A stretch of DNA of 64,000 bases from Rhodoferax fermentans (GTDB lineage Bacteria > Pseudomonadota > Gammaproteobacteria > Burkholderiales > Burkholderiaceae_C), in the NCBI RefSeq assembly GCF_002017865.1, contig NZ_MTJN01000002.1:1178001-1242000 (forward strand), in the 5' to 3' direction. The first letter of the stretch is position 1. Each line of letters begins with the position of its first letter. This document shows positions 39,517 through 50,882 of this stretch, one piece after another. The translations under genes were made by a program, and so were the position numbers. The notes under the pieces are model-generated. The model was not told the origin of the DNA and did no database searches. It saw nothing but the letters and a program-made list of their open reading frames with translations.

Positions 39517-41259
39517 TCACACCTTGAGCTTGGCGATCAGCAACGCGGCAACCTCCGCCAGTGGCACCGCAGTGGCAGCGGCATCACGGCGGTGCTGGTA
39601 CTCCACATTGCCTTCCTTGAGGGCGCGGTCACCGATGTTGACGCGGTGTGGCACACCAATGAGTTCCCAGTCGGCAAACATCGCGCCTGGGCGTTCACCC
39701 CGGTCATCGAGCAGCACGTCCACCCCTGCCGCCAGCAACTCAGCGTACAGCGACTCGGACGCCGCCTTAACCTCAGGGGATCGGTCGGCGTTGATCGGGC
39801 AGATCACCACCGTGAACGGCGCCAGGGCGTCGGGCCAGATGATGCCGCGCTCGTCATGGTTCTGCTCGATGGCCGCTGCGGGCAGGCGCGTGATGCCAAT
39901 GCCGTAACAACCCATTTCCATCAGTTGCGGCTTGCCGTTCTGGTCGAGGAAAGTGGCTTTCATCGCCTGGCTGTATTTGGTACCGAGGTAGAACACATGG
40001 CCCACCTCAATGCCGCGCTCAATCGCCAGCGGACCTTGGCCGTCGGGTGAGGCGTCACCCGCCACCACATTGCGCAGATCAGCCACCATGTCGGGCTCAG
40101 GCAGGTCCCGACCCCAGTTCACGCCGGTGATGTGGAAGTCGGCTTCGTTCGCGCCACAGATCCAATCGGCCATCACCGCCACCTCGCGATCCACCACCAG
40201 TTTCACCGGTTGCAGCAGATTCAGTGGCCCCAGGTAACCGGGTTTGCAGCCAAAGTGGGCTTCAATCTCGGGCACCGTGGCAAAACGGAAGGCCGACAGG
40301 CCCGGCAGCTTGCCGACCTTGACCTCGTTCATGTCGTGGTCACCCCGCAGCAGCAGCAGCCAGACCTGGGTCTTGATCACTTCGCCAGTCTCATTGAGCG
40401 TGTCGGTGGCCAACACCAGCGATTTGACCGTGGTCTGCAACGGCACACCCAGCAACTCGGCCACATCGGCACAGGTGCTTTTGCCTGGTGTCGGTGTCTT
40501 GGTCAAAGCCTGCGAGGCGGCCGGACGCGGGCCAGCCGGTGCCAGCGCCTCGGCCTTTTCCATGTTGGCGGCGTAATCGCTGTTGGGGCAATACACGATG
40601 GCGTCTTCACCGGTGGCGGCAATCACCTGGAATTCTTCACTCAAGTCCCCACCGATGGCGCCACTGTCGGCGGCCACCGCGCGGTAAGTCAAGCCAAAAC
40701 GGTCAAAAATGCGCCGGTAGGCCTGCGCCATGACCTGGTAGCTGGCCTTGGCGGACACTTGGTCACGGTCAAAGCTGTAGGCGTCTTTCATGATGAACTC
40801 GCGCCCACGCATCAGGCCAAATCGCGGACGACGCTCGTCGCGGAACTTGGTCTGGATCTGGTAGAAGTTCTTGGGCAACTGTTTGTAGCTGCGAATTTCC
40901 TGGCGCGCGATGTCGGTGATGACCTCTTCGCTGGTCGGCTGCACCACAAAGTCATTGCCATGGCGGTCAGCAATACGCAGCAGCTCCGGCCCCATCTTCT
41001 CGAAACGACCGGTTTCCTGCCAGAGCTCGGCCGGCTGAATCACTGGCATCGAGAGCTCCACCGCCCCTGCGCGGTTCATTTCTTCACGCACGATGGCCTC
41101 CACCTTGTGCACCACACGCAGGCCCATCGGCATCAGGGTGTAGATACCGGCGCCAAGCTTTTTGATCATGCCTGCGCGCATCATCAGCTTGTGGCTGACC
41201 ACTTCGGCATCAGCCGGCGCTTCTTTGAGGGTGGAAATAAAGAATTGGGAGGCTTTCAT
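39517..41259 (-). CDS. proS: Prolyl-tRNA synthetase, bacterial type with editing domain
   Basis: ProS charges tRNA-Pro. From ATG 41259 ([18 protein letters not shown]) the protein has 580 residues. Class II motifs are [21 protein letters not shown] (motif 1 region), [21 protein letters not shown] (motif 2) and [17 protein letters not shown] (motif 3). Between motifs 2 and 3 is the INS editing domain with VKSLVLATD. It is divergent from rppH. Confidence 0.97.
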   Translation of the reverse strand: MKASQFFISTLKEAPADAEVVSHKLMMRAGMIKKLGAGIYTLMPMGLRVVHKVEAIVREEMNRAGAVELSMPVIQPAELWQETGRFEKMGPELLRIADRHGNDFVVQPTSEEVITDIARQEIRSYKQLPKNFYQIQTKFRDERRPRFGLMRGREFIMKDAYSFDRDQVSAKASYQVMAQAYRRIFDRFGLTYRAVAADSGAIGGDLSEEFQVIAATGEDAIVYCPNSDYAANMEKAEALAPAGPRPAASQALTKTPTPGKSTCADVAELLGVPLQTTVKSLVLATDTLNETGEVIKTQVWLLLLRGDHDMNEVKVGKLPGLSAFRFATVPEIEAHFGCKPGYLGPLNLLQPVKLVVDREVAVMADWICGANEADFHITGVNWGRDLPEPDMVADLRNVVAGDASPDGQGPLAIERGIEVGHVFYLGTKYSQAMKATFLDQNGKPQLMEMGCYGIGITRLPAAAIEQNHDERGIIWPDALAPFTVVICPINADRSPEVKAASESLYAELLAAGVDVLLDDRGERPGAMFADWELIGVPHRVNIGDRALKEGNVEYQHRRDAAATAVPLAEVAALLIAKLKV

Positions 41260-41351
41260 GGGGACGATTCGCGATATGTCAGGGTAGCCACTCTTGATGC
41301 TAGGCAAACGCTGTGCATAATGGCCACAATTTTAAAATTTGGGGTTTGATT

Positions 41352-41969
41352 ATGCTTGACCGAGACGGCTTTAGGCCGAACGTCGGCATCGTCCTGCTCA
41401 ATCAGAAAAATCAGGTGTTTTGGGGGAAGCGTATCCGTACGCACTCCTGGCAGTTTCCGCAGGGGGGCATTGATCGGGGGGAAACCCCTGAGCAGGCCAT
41501 GATTCGGGAGCTGCACGAAGAAATCGGGTTGCAACGCGAGCATGTTCGTATTGTGGCCCGCACCCGTGACTGGTTGCGCTATGAGGTGCCAGACCGTTTT
41601 ATCCGCCGCGATTCACGCGGCTTCTACAAGGGCCAAAAACAGATCTGGTTTCTGCTGCAGCTGGTGGGCCACGACTGGGATTTGAACCTGCGTGCCACCG
41701 ACCACCCGGAGTTTGATGCTTGGCGCTGGAACGACTACTGGGTTCCACTGGATGCCGTGGTCGAGTTCAAACGCGAGGTGTATGTCACTGCCCTGACCGA
41801 GCTGGCGCGTTATCTTCCGCGCAACGAACACCGCAACCGTTTTTTACGTCAGGGCATTCGGCCGCCCACGGCGGAGTCCGTCGGCGAAGATTCGTGCAAC
41901 GGCCCCTTGGACTTGCCGCCGAACGCAAGCTGGGAACCCGATTCACAAACTGGAAATGAACATGTTTGA
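41352..41969 (+). CDS. rppH: RNA pyrophosphohydrolase (Nudix)
   Basis: RppH removes pyrophosphate from mRNA 5' ends and starts decay. From ATG 41352 it has 205 residues. The N-terminus [15 protein letters not shown] and the Nudix box [20 protein letters not shown] are typical of RppH. The C-terminal tail after [12 protein letters not shown] is longer than in E. coli and probably disordered. It overlaps the CNP1-like gene by 14 bases. Confidence 0.94.
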   Translation: MLDRDGFRPNVGIVLLNQKNQVFWGKRIRTHSWQFPQGGIDRGETPEQAMIRELHEEIGLQREHVRIVARTRDWLRYEVPDRFIRRDSRGFYKGQKQIWFLLQLVGHDWDLNLRATDHPEFDAWRWNDYWVPLDAVVEFKREVYVTALTELARYLPRNEHRNRFLRQGIRPPTAESVGEDSCNGPLDLPPNASWEPDSQTGNEHV

Positions 41970-42471
41970 CAAAAATCGCGTCGCGCGCTGGTGCGCGCCC
42001 GCCCTGCTGGGGCTCTTTGCCCTAACCCTGAGCACCCGCCTCCAGGCCCAGGTCGCACCAGACGACCCTGAGTGGAAAGAGCTTGATGCCCCGTCACCGC
42101 CTGCGTTCAGCACGGACAAACTGCTGCCGCTCGACATGCCGCCCTATGTGTCTGTGAAATTTGGCATCGACCCGGGCACACTGAGCATCGGGGTGGACGG
42201 CATCGTGCGTTATGTGGTGGTGACACGCAATACCAGCGGGTCGGTCAACGCGATGTTCGAGGGCATCCGCTGCGGCACCGGCGAAGTCAAAACCTACGCA
42301 CGCGCCAATGACAAGGGCGTGTGGTCGACAGTGACCGAGCCGAAGTGGCGCGTGTTTACCGACAACCTGCCGTCCAAACACGCCTGGGTGTTCGCCCGTC
42401 AGGCCGCTTGTGATGGCCGGGCTACAGCCGCCAGCAGCACAGCGGACATCATCAAAGCGTTGAAAAAATAG
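41956..42471 (+). CDS. CNP1-like exported protein
   Basis: The 171-residue protein has a signal peptide ([17 protein letters not shown], cleavage near 32) and a mature CNP1-like region: [68 protein letters not shown]. The family is common in Betaproteobacteria and its function is not known. It overlaps rppH, so the two are co-expressed. Confidence 0.88.
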   Translation: MNMFDKNRVARWCAPALLGLFALTLSTRLQAQVAPDDPEWKELDAPSPPAFSTDKLLPLDMPPYVSVKFGIDPGTLSIGVDGIVRYVVVTRNTSGSVNAMFEGIRCGTGEVKTYARANDKGVWSTVTEPKWRVFTDNLPSKHAWVFARQAACDGRATAASSTADIIKALKK

Positions 42472-42481
42472 CCTGGGCGTC

Positions 42482-42508
42482 GGCTTGCCGTCCCGCAGAC
42501 GGCAAGCC
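42482..42508. terminator. Hairpin between convergent CNP1-like gene and proB
   Basis: GGCTTGCCGTC-CCGCA-GACGGCAAGCC is a perfect 11-bp stem with a 5-base loop just after the CNP1-like stop. The T-run is short (GCCTTTG), so termination is probable but not certain. Confidence 0.5.
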
Positions 42509-42562
42509 GCCTTTGTCCACCCAGCGACAACAGTAACGCGGCAAACGCCGCCCAGACGGGGT

Positions 42563-43702
42563 TCAGGGACGGCTCAGCACCATGTTGTCGCGGTGCACCA
42601 TCTCGGGCTCGGCCGAATAACCCAGCAACTTCTCGAACTGGCTGGATGGCTTGCGGCAGATCAGCCGGGCTTCGGCGCTGGCGTAGTTGGCCAGGCCACG
42701 TGCCACCTCCAGACCATCGTCAGAGCGGATCGCAATCACATCACCACGCGAAAAATCACCGTCCACTGCGGTCATGCCAATCGGCAACAGGCTGGAGCCG
42801 TCGCTGCGCAACTTGTGCACCGCCCCAGCGTCCACGGTGACCGAGCCTTTGAGCTGCAGATGGTCGGCAATCCACTGTTTGCGTGCCTGGGTTTTTTGGG
42901 TCGGCGCAATCAGCAGGGTGCCAATCGATTCGCCCTGACACAGACGCAACAAGGCGTCGGACTCTCGACCCCAGGCGATCACGGTGGAAGCACCGGAGCC
43001 CGCCGCCCGTTTGGCAGCCAGGATTTTGGTGATCATGCCGCCACGCCCCAGGCTGGAGCCCGCGCCACCAGCCATGGCTTCGAGCGCCGGGTCACCGGCC
43101 TGCGCCACATGCACAAACTGTGCGGCCGGGTCTTTGCGGGGGTCAGCGGTGTAAAGGCCTTTTTGGTCGGTGAGAATCACCAATGCATCGGCTTCCACCA
43201 GATTGGCCACCAGCGCACCCAAGGTGTCGTTGTCGCCAAACTTGATTTCGTCGTTGACCACGGTGTCGTTTTCATTGATGACCGGTAACACACCGAGCTT
43301 GAGCAAGGTCAGCAAGGTCGAGCGTGCATTCAGGTAACGCTCGCGATCGGCCAGATCGGCGTGGGTCAGCAGCACCTGGGCGCTGCCCAAGCCGTTTTCT
43401 CGCAACTTGGTTTCGTACATCTGCGCCAGGCCCATCTGGCCAACGGCGGCAGCGGCCTGCAACTCGTGAATTTCTTGCGGGCGGGTGGTCCAGCCCAGGC
43501 GTTTCATGCCTTCGGCAATGGCTCCGCTGGAGACCATGATGACCTCGCGGCCCTGACACACCAGCAAAGACATCTGGCGGCACCACTCGCCAATGGCGGC
43601 TTCGTCCAGGCCTCGGCCTTCGTTGGTGACCAGGCTGGACCCCACCTTGACCACCACACGGCGCGCGTCACGCAGGATGCTGGCATCAAAATCTTCAAGC
43701 AT
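42563..43702 (-). CDS. proB: Glutamate 5-kinase with PUA domain
   Basis: ProB phosphorylates glutamate in the first step of proline synthesis. The 379-residue protein has an amino-acid kinase domain ([45 protein letters not shown]) and a C-terminal PUA domain from about 285 ([13 protein letters not shown]). It lies downstream of obg on the same strand, with a copy of the dispersed repeat in the gap. Confidence 0.96.
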   Translation of the reverse strand: MLEDFDASILRDARRVVVKVGSSLVTNEGRGLDEAAIGEWCRQMSLLVCQGREVIMVSSGAIAEGMKRLGWTTRPQEIHELQAAAAVGQMGLAQMYETKLRENGLGSAQVLLTHADLADRERYLNARSTLLTLLKLGVLPVINENDTVVNDEIKFGDNDTLGALVANLVEADALVILTDQKGLYTADPRKDPAAQFVHVAQAGDPALEAMAGGAGSSLGRGGMITKILAAKRAAGSGASTVIAWGRESDALLRLCQGESIGTLLIAPTQKTQARKQWIADHLQLKGSVTVDAGAVHKLRSDGSSLLPIGMTAVDGDFSRGDVIAIRSDDGLEVARGLANYASAEARLICRKPSSQFEKLLGYSAEPEMVHRDNMVLSRP

Positions 43703-43704
43703 TT

Positions 43705-43756
43705 TCAGGCTCCAGCCCTTATTAAATCAGGGCAAGTAGCTATATGAACAATAGCA
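43705..43756. repeat. Dispersed palindromic repeat in the obg-proB gap
   Basis: TTTCAGGCTCCAGCCCTTAT, TAAATCAGGGCAAGTAGCTA fills the whole gap between the obg stop (43758) and the proB start codon (43702). It therefore lies where the proB ribosome site should be. Confidence 0.78.
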
Positions 43757-43757
43757 G

Positions 43758-45157
<1,400 letters not shown>

Positions 45158-45169
45158 GACTCTTGCTCC

Positions 45170-45481
45170 TTATGCAGAAATCGCGCCGATCAACAGTTCG
45201 GTGAACTGTTGGCGATGCCCTTGACGCTTTTGATAGTGCTTACGACGGCGCATCTTGAAGATGGTGACCTTGTCGTGTTTACCATGTGCCAACACTGTGA
45301 CACTGACTGTGGCGCCGGACACCAAGGGCGTGCCAACCTTCAACTCTGCGCCGCTACCGACTGCCAGAACCTGGTCAAACACAATCTCTTGGCCAACGTC
45401 CGCAGCAATCTGTTCTACTTTAATTTTTTCGCCAGCAGCAACTCTGTATTGTTTGCCACCGGTTTTTATGACCGCGTACAT
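45170..45481 (-). CDS. rplU: 50S ribosomal protein L21
   Basis: This 103-residue protein starts [19 protein letters not shown] and ends with the [19 protein letters not shown] tract typical of L21. It heads the rplU-rpmA-obg-proB set and is divergent from the polyprenyl synthase gene. Confidence 0.98.
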   Translation of the reverse strand: MYAVIKTGGKQYRVAAGEKIKVEQIAADVGQEIVFDQVLAVGSGAELKVGTPLVSGATVSVTVLAHGKHDKVTIFKMRRRKHYQKRQGHRQQFTELLIGAISA

Positions 45482-45669
45482 ATGAACCTCTTTGTATAGA
45501 TCTTCACGAACGGATTTTCGCGAAGCCCAGCATTATGCCATAAGCCCGTGATTTTGGCTTGTGGGGCTTTTGCAGCAAGTGGTTGACGCTGTCACGTCGG
45601 CTTGACATAACGCACTGGTTTGGCTCGATGAGCTTTCTATAATCTGCGCACATTACCGAGCCAACCGTC

Positions 45670-46653
45670 TTGCAAGCCACCAACACCCCCTCCTCCTCTT
45701 TGTTATCGGTCATCGCGCCTGACATGCGTGAGGTCGATCTGGTCATCAAGCAACACCTGGACTCGGATGTTCCGCTGGTCGGGCAAGTCTCACGCTACAT
45801 CATCTCCGCAGGCGGCAAGCGGCTACGCCCGGCCTTGCTGCTGCTGATGTGTGGCGCCTTGGGTTTCAAGGGCGCGCAGCGCTTCAGCCTGTCGGCGGTC
45901 GTGGAATTCATTCACACCGCCACCTTGTTGCATGACGACGTGGTCGACGAATCGGCACTGCGCCGTGGCAATGCCACCGCCAACGTCACTTTCGGCAACC
46001 CCGCCAGTGTGCTGGTCGGTGACTTTTTGTACTCACGTGCCTTCCAGATGATGGTTGACGTGGGCAGCATGCCTGTCATGAGTGTGTTGTCAGAGGCCAC
46101 CGTCGTGATCTCCGAAGGCGAAGTGCTGCAGCTCATGAACATGCACAACGCCGAACTCGATGAAGAGGGTTACCTGCAGGTGATCCGCTCCAAGACGGCC
46201 AAACTGTTTGAGGCCAGTGCCCGTGTCGGCGCCATCCTGTCTGGCGCCACGCCTGAGATGGAAGCCGCCTGCGCGTTGTACGGGCAGGCGCTGGGCACCG
46301 CGTTCCAGGTGATCGACGACGTGCTGGACTACACCGGCGATGCCGCCGTGATGGGCAAGAACCTGGGCGACGACCTGCGCGAGGGCAAAGCCACCCTGCC
46401 GCTGATTGCCGCCATGCAGCGCGGCAACGCCGAACAGCGCACGGTGGTCAAACTGGCCATCGAAAACGGCGACGTCTCTGCCATCGACCAGGTGGTGAGC
46501 ATCGTCAAGGCCACCGGTGCGCTGGAGGTGGCACGCAAAGCCGCCAGCGACGAGGCCGCCCGTGCCGTAGCCGCCGCCGAACAATTGCCCGATGGCCCAC
46601 ACAAAACGTGTTTGCTACAATTAGCGGCTCAGCTGTTGGACAGGCAGTCTTAA
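45670..46653 (+). CDS. ispB: Polyprenyl (octaprenyl) diphosphate synthase
   Basis: IspB builds the long isoprenoid side chain of ubiquinone. The 327-residue protein has the first Asp-rich motif LLHDDVVDES, the second IDDVLDYTGD, and GGKRLRPALLLL. The apparent start is TTG 45670; the next in-frame ATG (45724) would cut off residues commonly present. It is divergent from rplU, the standard arrangement. Confidence 0.95.
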   Translation: MQATNTPSSSLLSVIAPDMREVDLVIKQHLDSDVPLVGQVSRYIISAGGKRLRPALLLLMCGALGFKGAQRFSLSAVVEFIHTATLLHDDVVDESALRRGNATANVTFGNPASVLVGDFLYSRAFQMMVDVGSMPVMSVLSEATVVISEGEVLQLMNMHNAELDEEGYLQVIRSKTAKLFEASARVGAILSGATPEMEAACALYGQALGTAFQVIDDVLDYTGDAAVMGKNLGDDLREGKATLPLIAAMQRGNAEQRTVVKLAIENGDVSAIDQVVSIVKATGALEVARKAASDEAARAVAAAEQLPDGPHKTCLLQLAAQLLDRQS

Positions 46654-46674
46654 GCCACCCAGCAAGCAGAATTT

Positions 46675-46751
<77 letters not shown>

Positions 46752-46760
46752 ATCACTCAA

Positions 46761-46798
46761 ACGGGTTGACTCTAGATACGAGTCGACCCGTTTTTTTT
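46761..46798 (+). terminator. Intrinsic terminator of tRNA-Pro
   Basis: ACGGGTTGACTC and GAGTCGACCCGT form a 12-bp stem with one G-T pair and a 7-base loop, followed by eight T residues. It starts 9 bases after the tRNA. Confidence 0.92.
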
Positions 46799-46839
46799 GA
46801 CTCACAACAGCGTCTCATCCTGTGTCAGGGCCTCCACCT

Positions 46840-47619
46840 ATGCCTCGGACTGGTCGAACAAAAACTCTGATTTTTATAGCTGCTTGCGCTTTGACGACAA
46901 GGGCTCAGGCCGTTTTTTCGCAATCAAACACGGCAACCGCCCCCGCCTCGATGGTGACGCCACCCCCACTGGCACCGTTTGCGGCGGAGTCTTCGCCCGG
47001 TCTGAACCCGGCCTGGCGTCTCAGCGGTTTACCCGGCAACCGGGTGGCGTTAACCCAGTTTGAGCCGGGCCTGGTGCAGGGCGAGTCGGCACTTCGGATA
47101 CGCACCCAGCAGTCTTACGGCGTGCTCACCCACAGTTGGCGTGGCACAGCACCGGCCGACCTGGCCTGGCGCTGGCAACTGGTACAGGGTCTGGCGCAGG
47201 CCGACATCCGCACCAAAAACGCAGACGATGCCGCGCTGAAGGTGTGCGTGATGTTTGATCAACCACTGCACGACATTCCTTTTGTTCAGCGTGTGAGCTT
47301 GTCGCTGGCACGCGCCGCTTCCGGGCAGGCCTTGCCCAGCGCCACGCTGTGTTACCTGTGGGACAGCCGCTACCCAGCGGGCACACGCGGCACCAACCCC
47401 TACAGCGCCCGGGTGCGTTACATCGTGCTCAACGGTGTTGAGACCACGCCGGGGCAGTGGGTGGACCAACGCAGGCGCCTGGCCGACGACTTTGCCAGCC
47501 TGTTTGGTGATGAGAGTGCAGTGATGCCGCCGGTGATCGCGATTGCAGCGGGCGCCGACAGCGACAACAGCGGCGGCGACAGCCTGGCCTACCTGGCCCG
47601 GCTGCGCTGGGTGGATTGA
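46840..47619 (+). CDS. DUF3047-family exported protein
   Basis: From ATG 46840 the protein has 259 residues (GTG 46822 is an alternative). The signal peptide [20 protein letters not shown] ends near RAQA. The mature part shows [39 protein letters not shown] and [14 protein letters not shown], which fits DUF3047. Function is unknown. The hydrophobic core of the signal peptide is encoded by a copy of the dispersed repeat. Confidence 0.82.
   Translation: MPRTGRTKTLIFIAACALTTRAQAVFSQSNTATAPASMVTPPPLAPFAAESSPGLNPAWRLSGLPGNRVALTQFEPGLVQGESALRIRTQQSYGVLTHSWRGTAPADLAWRWQLVQGLAQADIRTKNADDAALKVCVMFDQPLHDIPFVQRVSLSLARAASGQALPSATLCYLWDSRYPAGTRGTNPYSARVRYIVLNGVETTPGQWVDQRRRLADDFASLFGDESAVMPPVIAIAAGADSDNSGGDSLAYLARLRWVD
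46869..46918. repeat. Dispersed repeat encoding the DUF3047 signal peptide core
   Basis: TTTTTATAGCTGCTTGCGCT, TTGACGACAAGGGCTCAGGCC matches the repeat (ATAGCT..AAGGGCT..GGCC). In frame it reads [13 protein letters not shown], with AQA as a likely cleavage site. Confidence 0.75.
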
Positions 47620-47630
47620 CCATTCTTTTG

Positions 47631-47687
47631 CCAAATTAGCTCCTAGACCTTATTGAATAAGGGCTAAGAGCTACTTAATTCATAGCA
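47631..47687. repeat. Dispersed palindromic repeat, intergenic copy
   Basis: TTAGCTCCTAGACCTTATTG, AATAAGGGCTAAGAGCTACT has arms around CCTTATT/AATAAGG. It lies between the convergent DUF3047 and selD genes. Confidence 0.8.
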
Positions 47688-47714
47688 TCTGCCGTTACCC
47701 GAAAACAACTGAAC

Positions 47715-48803
47715 TCAGCGCAACACCAGCTTGGCACCCGCAGTGGCAGCGGTGATCTCCCCCACCTCACACGCATCCCCAAAACCCAGATCACGGAACA
47801 CCGCCAGCACCGCATCCACCGCCTCAGGGGCACAACTCACCAGCAGGCCACCACTGGTCTGCGGGTCGGACAACAAGGCCTGGTCGACCGCCGCAAAGTC
47901 CGCAGGCAAGGCCACCTCGGCACCATAGGCCGCCCAGTTGCGGCCAGAGGCCCCGGTGATGTTGCCCGCCAGCGCCAAGTCACGTGCACCGGGCAGCAGT
48001 GGCACCCGACGCCAGTCCAGCGTGGCCGTCAGACCCGCACCCCGCGCCATTTCCAGCGCGTGCCCGGCCAGCGCAAAACCGGTGACATCGGTCATGGCAT
48101 GCACCCCCGGCAAAGCCGCCAGCAACGGGCCGGGCGTGTTGAGCTGGGTGGTGACCGCCATCATCTGGGCATAACCGGCGGCGTCCAGGTTGTTCTTCTT
48201 GAGCGCCGCCGACAAGATGCCCACGCCAATGGGTTTGCCCAGAACCAGCTTGTCACCCAGGCGGGCGCTGGCGTTTTTCTTGACCCGGCTCGGGTGCACC
48301 AGGCCCAGTGCCACCAGGCCATAAATCGGCTCGACCGAGTCAATGGTGTGGCCACCAGCAATCGGGATGCCCGCCGCGCGGCACACGCTGGCGCCGCCTT
48401 CCAGAATCTGGCCAATGGTCTCGACCGACAACACGGCAATCGGCATGCCCACCAGCGCCAGCGCCATGATGGGTGTGCCGCCCATCGCGTACACGTCGCT
48501 GATGGCGTTGGTGGCAGCAATGCGGCCAAAGTCAAACGGGTTGTCAACAATGGGCATGAAAAAGTCGGTGGTGGCAATCAGCGCCTGCTCGTCATTGAGC
48601 TGGTACACCGCCGCGTCGTCGGCGGTCTCGATGCCCACCAGCAGCTCCTTGGGGATGGGCATGGCGCTGGTGCCCTTGAGGATGCTCGACAACACCCCGG
48701 GTGCAATCTTGCAGCCGCAACCACCACCGTGTGACAGGCTGGTCAGGCGTGGCTCGGCGGGCTTGTTGCCAGAAGGCGGGGTGCTGGGCGCAGGGTGTGT
48801 CAT
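47715..48803 (-). CDS. selD: Selenide, water dikinase
   Basis: SelD makes selenophosphate from selenide and ATP. The 362-residue protein has the glycine-rich active site GGGCGCK with Cys in place of the selenocysteine found in some species, then ETADDAAVYQLN, ATTDFFMPIVDNPFDFGRIA and AGGHTIDS. selA and selB are not in the window. It is divergent from the HDOD gene. Confidence 0.95.
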   Translation of the reverse strand: MTHPAPSTPPSGNKPAEPRLTSLSHGGGCGCKIAPGVLSSILKGTSAMPIPKELLVGIETADDAAVYQLNDEQALIATTDFFMPIVDNPFDFGRIAATNAISDVYAMGGTPIMALALVGMPIAVLSVETIGQILEGGASVCRAAGIPIAGGHTIDSVEPIYGLVALGLVHPSRVKKNASARLGDKLVLGKPIGVGILSAALKKNNLDAAGYAQMMAVTTQLNTPGPLLAALPGVHAMTDVTGFALAGHALEMARGAGLTATLDWRRVPLLPGARDLALAGNITGASGRNWAAYGAEVALPADFAAVDQALLSDPQTSGGLLVSCAPEAVDAVLAVFRDLGFGDACEVGEITAATAGAKLVLR

Positions 48804-48939
48804 GACGAATCCGGTTCAAGTATCCAAAACCTCATTATCCGGCGCCAGCTGCCGATAAAAAATATAGCAATGACCCCAATGCTTGACTGGTCTGCCAGCT
48901 GAGCAGATACTCCCGCCCACCCATCACACGGAAACTCCG

Positions 48940-49881
48940 ATGACAGATCAGAAAGAGCTGCCTGGCGCGTTGGAGGCTGTACCGGTTGTCCCAACGCCAC
49001 AACCCGTGAACTTTCTCAAGGTGCCTTGGCCCCACATTGGCGCCTGGACCCACTATTTCCTGCGCGCCGACATCCCGGTGCTGGCCGCCACCGCGCGGGC
49101 GCTCGAAGAGTTGCGCGCCATCGAGGACGAGGTGGACGCCAACATGCTCACCCCGGTGATCCAGGTTGACCCGCTCATGACACTCAAGGTGCTGGCCTAT
49201 GCAGCCAGCCTGCGCAAACCCAGCCAGGCCACCGAAACCGAGTCGATCACCACCTCGCTGGTGCTGATGGGTATCTCCCCTTTCTTTCGCCAATTTGGCC
49301 CGCAACGCACGGTCGAAGACTGGCTGACCGACCAACCCGAGGCCAAAGAAGGCCTGCAGAAACTGCTACGAAGAGCTGAGCGTGCTGGCCATTTTGCGCT
49401 TGGCTTTGCGGTACATCGGGGTGACACCGACGCGACCATCATCCACCAGGCCGCGTTCCTGCATGACTTTGCCGAGATGCTGATCTGGCTCCACGCCCCC
49501 GCGCTGGCGATCCAAATCCGCGACGCCCAGGCTGCCGACGCCACACTGCGCTCACGCGCCATCCAGCGCGAGGTGCTGGGCGTAGAACTCACAGACTTGC
49601 GCCAAGCCTTGATGAAACTGTGGCGCCTGCCCGAGTTGCTGATCAGCATCAGCGACGACCGCCATGCCGAACGCAGCAACGTGCAATGTGTGGTGCTGGC
49701 GGTTCGCCTGGCGCGCCACACCGCTCTGGGCTGGGACAACGCCGCGATACCCGACGACATCGACGACATTGCCAGATTGCTCAACACCACCCCACGCGTC
49801 GCCCGCCTGTTCTTGAACAAGATCGACCACCCGATCCTGGAAGCCGCCTCGCTGACGGACCAGCCCCCCAGCCACAGCTGA
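48940..49881 (+). CDS. HDOD-domain protein
   Basis: From ATG 48940 the 313-residue protein contains an HDOD-like helical domain (IQVDPLMTLKVLAYAAS, SITTSLVLMGISPFFRQF, FLHDFAEMLIWLHAP, AIQREVLGVELTDLRQAL). These HD-GYP-related domains usually lack full metal ligands and take part in signalling. No output domain is visible. Its exact role is unknown. Confidence 0.8.
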   Translation: MTDQKELPGALEAVPVVPTPQPVNFLKVPWPHIGAWTHYFLRADIPVLAATARALEELRAIEDEVDANMLTPVIQVDPLMTLKVLAYAASLRKPSQATETESITTSLVLMGISPFFRQFGPQRTVEDWLTDQPEAKEGLQKLLRRAERAGHFALGFAVHRGDTDATIIHQAAFLHDFAEMLIWLHAPALAIQIRDAQAADATLRSRAIQREVLGVELTDLRQALMKLWRLPELLISISDDRHAERSNVQCVVLAVRLARHTALGWDNAAIPDDIDDIARLLNTTPRVARLFLNKIDHPILEAASLTDQPPSHS

Positions 49882-49900
49882 ACAGCCAGCACAGGCCGGA

Positions 49901-50872
49901 TCAGCCCGGTTTGGGCCCCTTGTCAGGTTCACGCTGGCGCCACCAGCTGCGGGCACTGGCGCGGCGTGGCCAGGGCGGGATCTCGAAGCGCGGCAGATCC
50001 TGCGTCATGAAACTGATGGCAATCAACACCGTGGGCAGCTGGTAGACCACCGTCCACAAGCCCGGAATGTCGTCAATCGCCAGCCGCGGCATGGCCAGCA
50101 CGGTGATCAGGATGCAGATGGGTGTCAGCAGCGGGATGGCCCGGCGCCACACCACCCGCCAGCGCGCCAGCCAATGCGCGTCATGAAACTCCGCAGGTGG
50201 CGCCGCCAGCGTCTGCGCCAGATGGGTGGCCACACGATCCAGCGCAGCCTCGGCGCGGCGGGTGCGCTGGTCGGGTGTGCCGCGCAGGCGGAACTTGCCG
50301 CTCCAGCCCTCGCGCGTGGCGCTCAGCGGCGACCAGGCCCAGCCCAGAACCGCCAGCAGGTCCTGCGGGATGTCCAGCACCTGGCCCGGCGGTGCGCTCA
50401 GCAGCACATCGGCCGAGACACTGCGCACCGGTGACACCGTCATCGTCAGGCTCAGGTCACCCACCTGCACCACCGCGCTGCTGAGCACCGGCGCTTGTGC
50501 CTCTGACTGCAAGGCATAGTGCCGCGCGATGGCAAACCCCTCGCCCAGCGCAAAGTGTTGCCCAGCAGGCACCGCATCCACCTGCTGCAACAGCTGTGCG
50601 GGCTCAGCGCCGCTGGCCGTCAGGCGGGCCCGCAGGCCACTGGACAGCACCAGGGTGCGGGTCAGGCGGTAGCTGCTCTGGCTGACCTTTTCCAGCGCCA
50701 GCAACTCGGACAGACCGGCCAACCCAGGCGCGTCGGCAGCACGGTCCCTTGGCTTGAACACCACCCGACGCTGGATGCGGTCGCAGGCGGGCAAATCCAC
50801 CTGTCGGCCACTGCGGCTGAACGGCGCCACCAGCGCCAGGATGTCATGGTGGGTCAGAGGGGTGGCGGTCAT
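49901..50872 (-). CDS. Membrane protein B of the MoxR/VWA operon
   Basis: I do not recognise a named family. The 323-residue protein begins TATPLTHHDILALVAPFSRS, followed by RQVDLPACDRIQRRVVFKPR, and ends with two membrane segments at about 245-290. The protein encoded at the other end of the operon (53409-54416) is a paralogue: TSPLTHHEILGLIEPFTRSG, then RRLDLAGSDRVQRCLVFKP. Both share the layout of a large soluble region and two C-terminal membrane helices. It is the last gene of the operon, 10 bases after the VWA gene. Confidence 0.8.
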   Translation of the reverse strand: MTATPLTHHDILALVAPFSRSGRQVDLPACDRIQRRVVFKPRDRAADAPGLAGLSELLALEKVSQSSYRLTRTLVLSSGLRARLTASGAEPAQLLQQVDAVPAGQHFALGEGFAIARHYALQSEAQAPVLSSAVVQVGDLSLTMTVSPVRSVSADVLLSAPPGQVLDIPQDLLAVLGWAWSPLSATREGWSGKFRLRGTPDQRTRRAEAALDRVATHLAQTLAAPPAEFHDAHWLARWRVVWRRAIPLLTPICILITVLAMPRLAIDDIPGLWTVVYQLPTVLIAISFMTQDLPRFEIPPWPRRASARSWWRQREPDKGPKPG

Positions 50873-50882
50873 GGCTCGGACC

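Noticed and set aside
45602..45643. TTGACA and TATAAT as an ispB promoter
   Set aside because: The two hexamers are 30 bases apart, far from the 16-18 needed. TATAAT alone may still be a -10 element.
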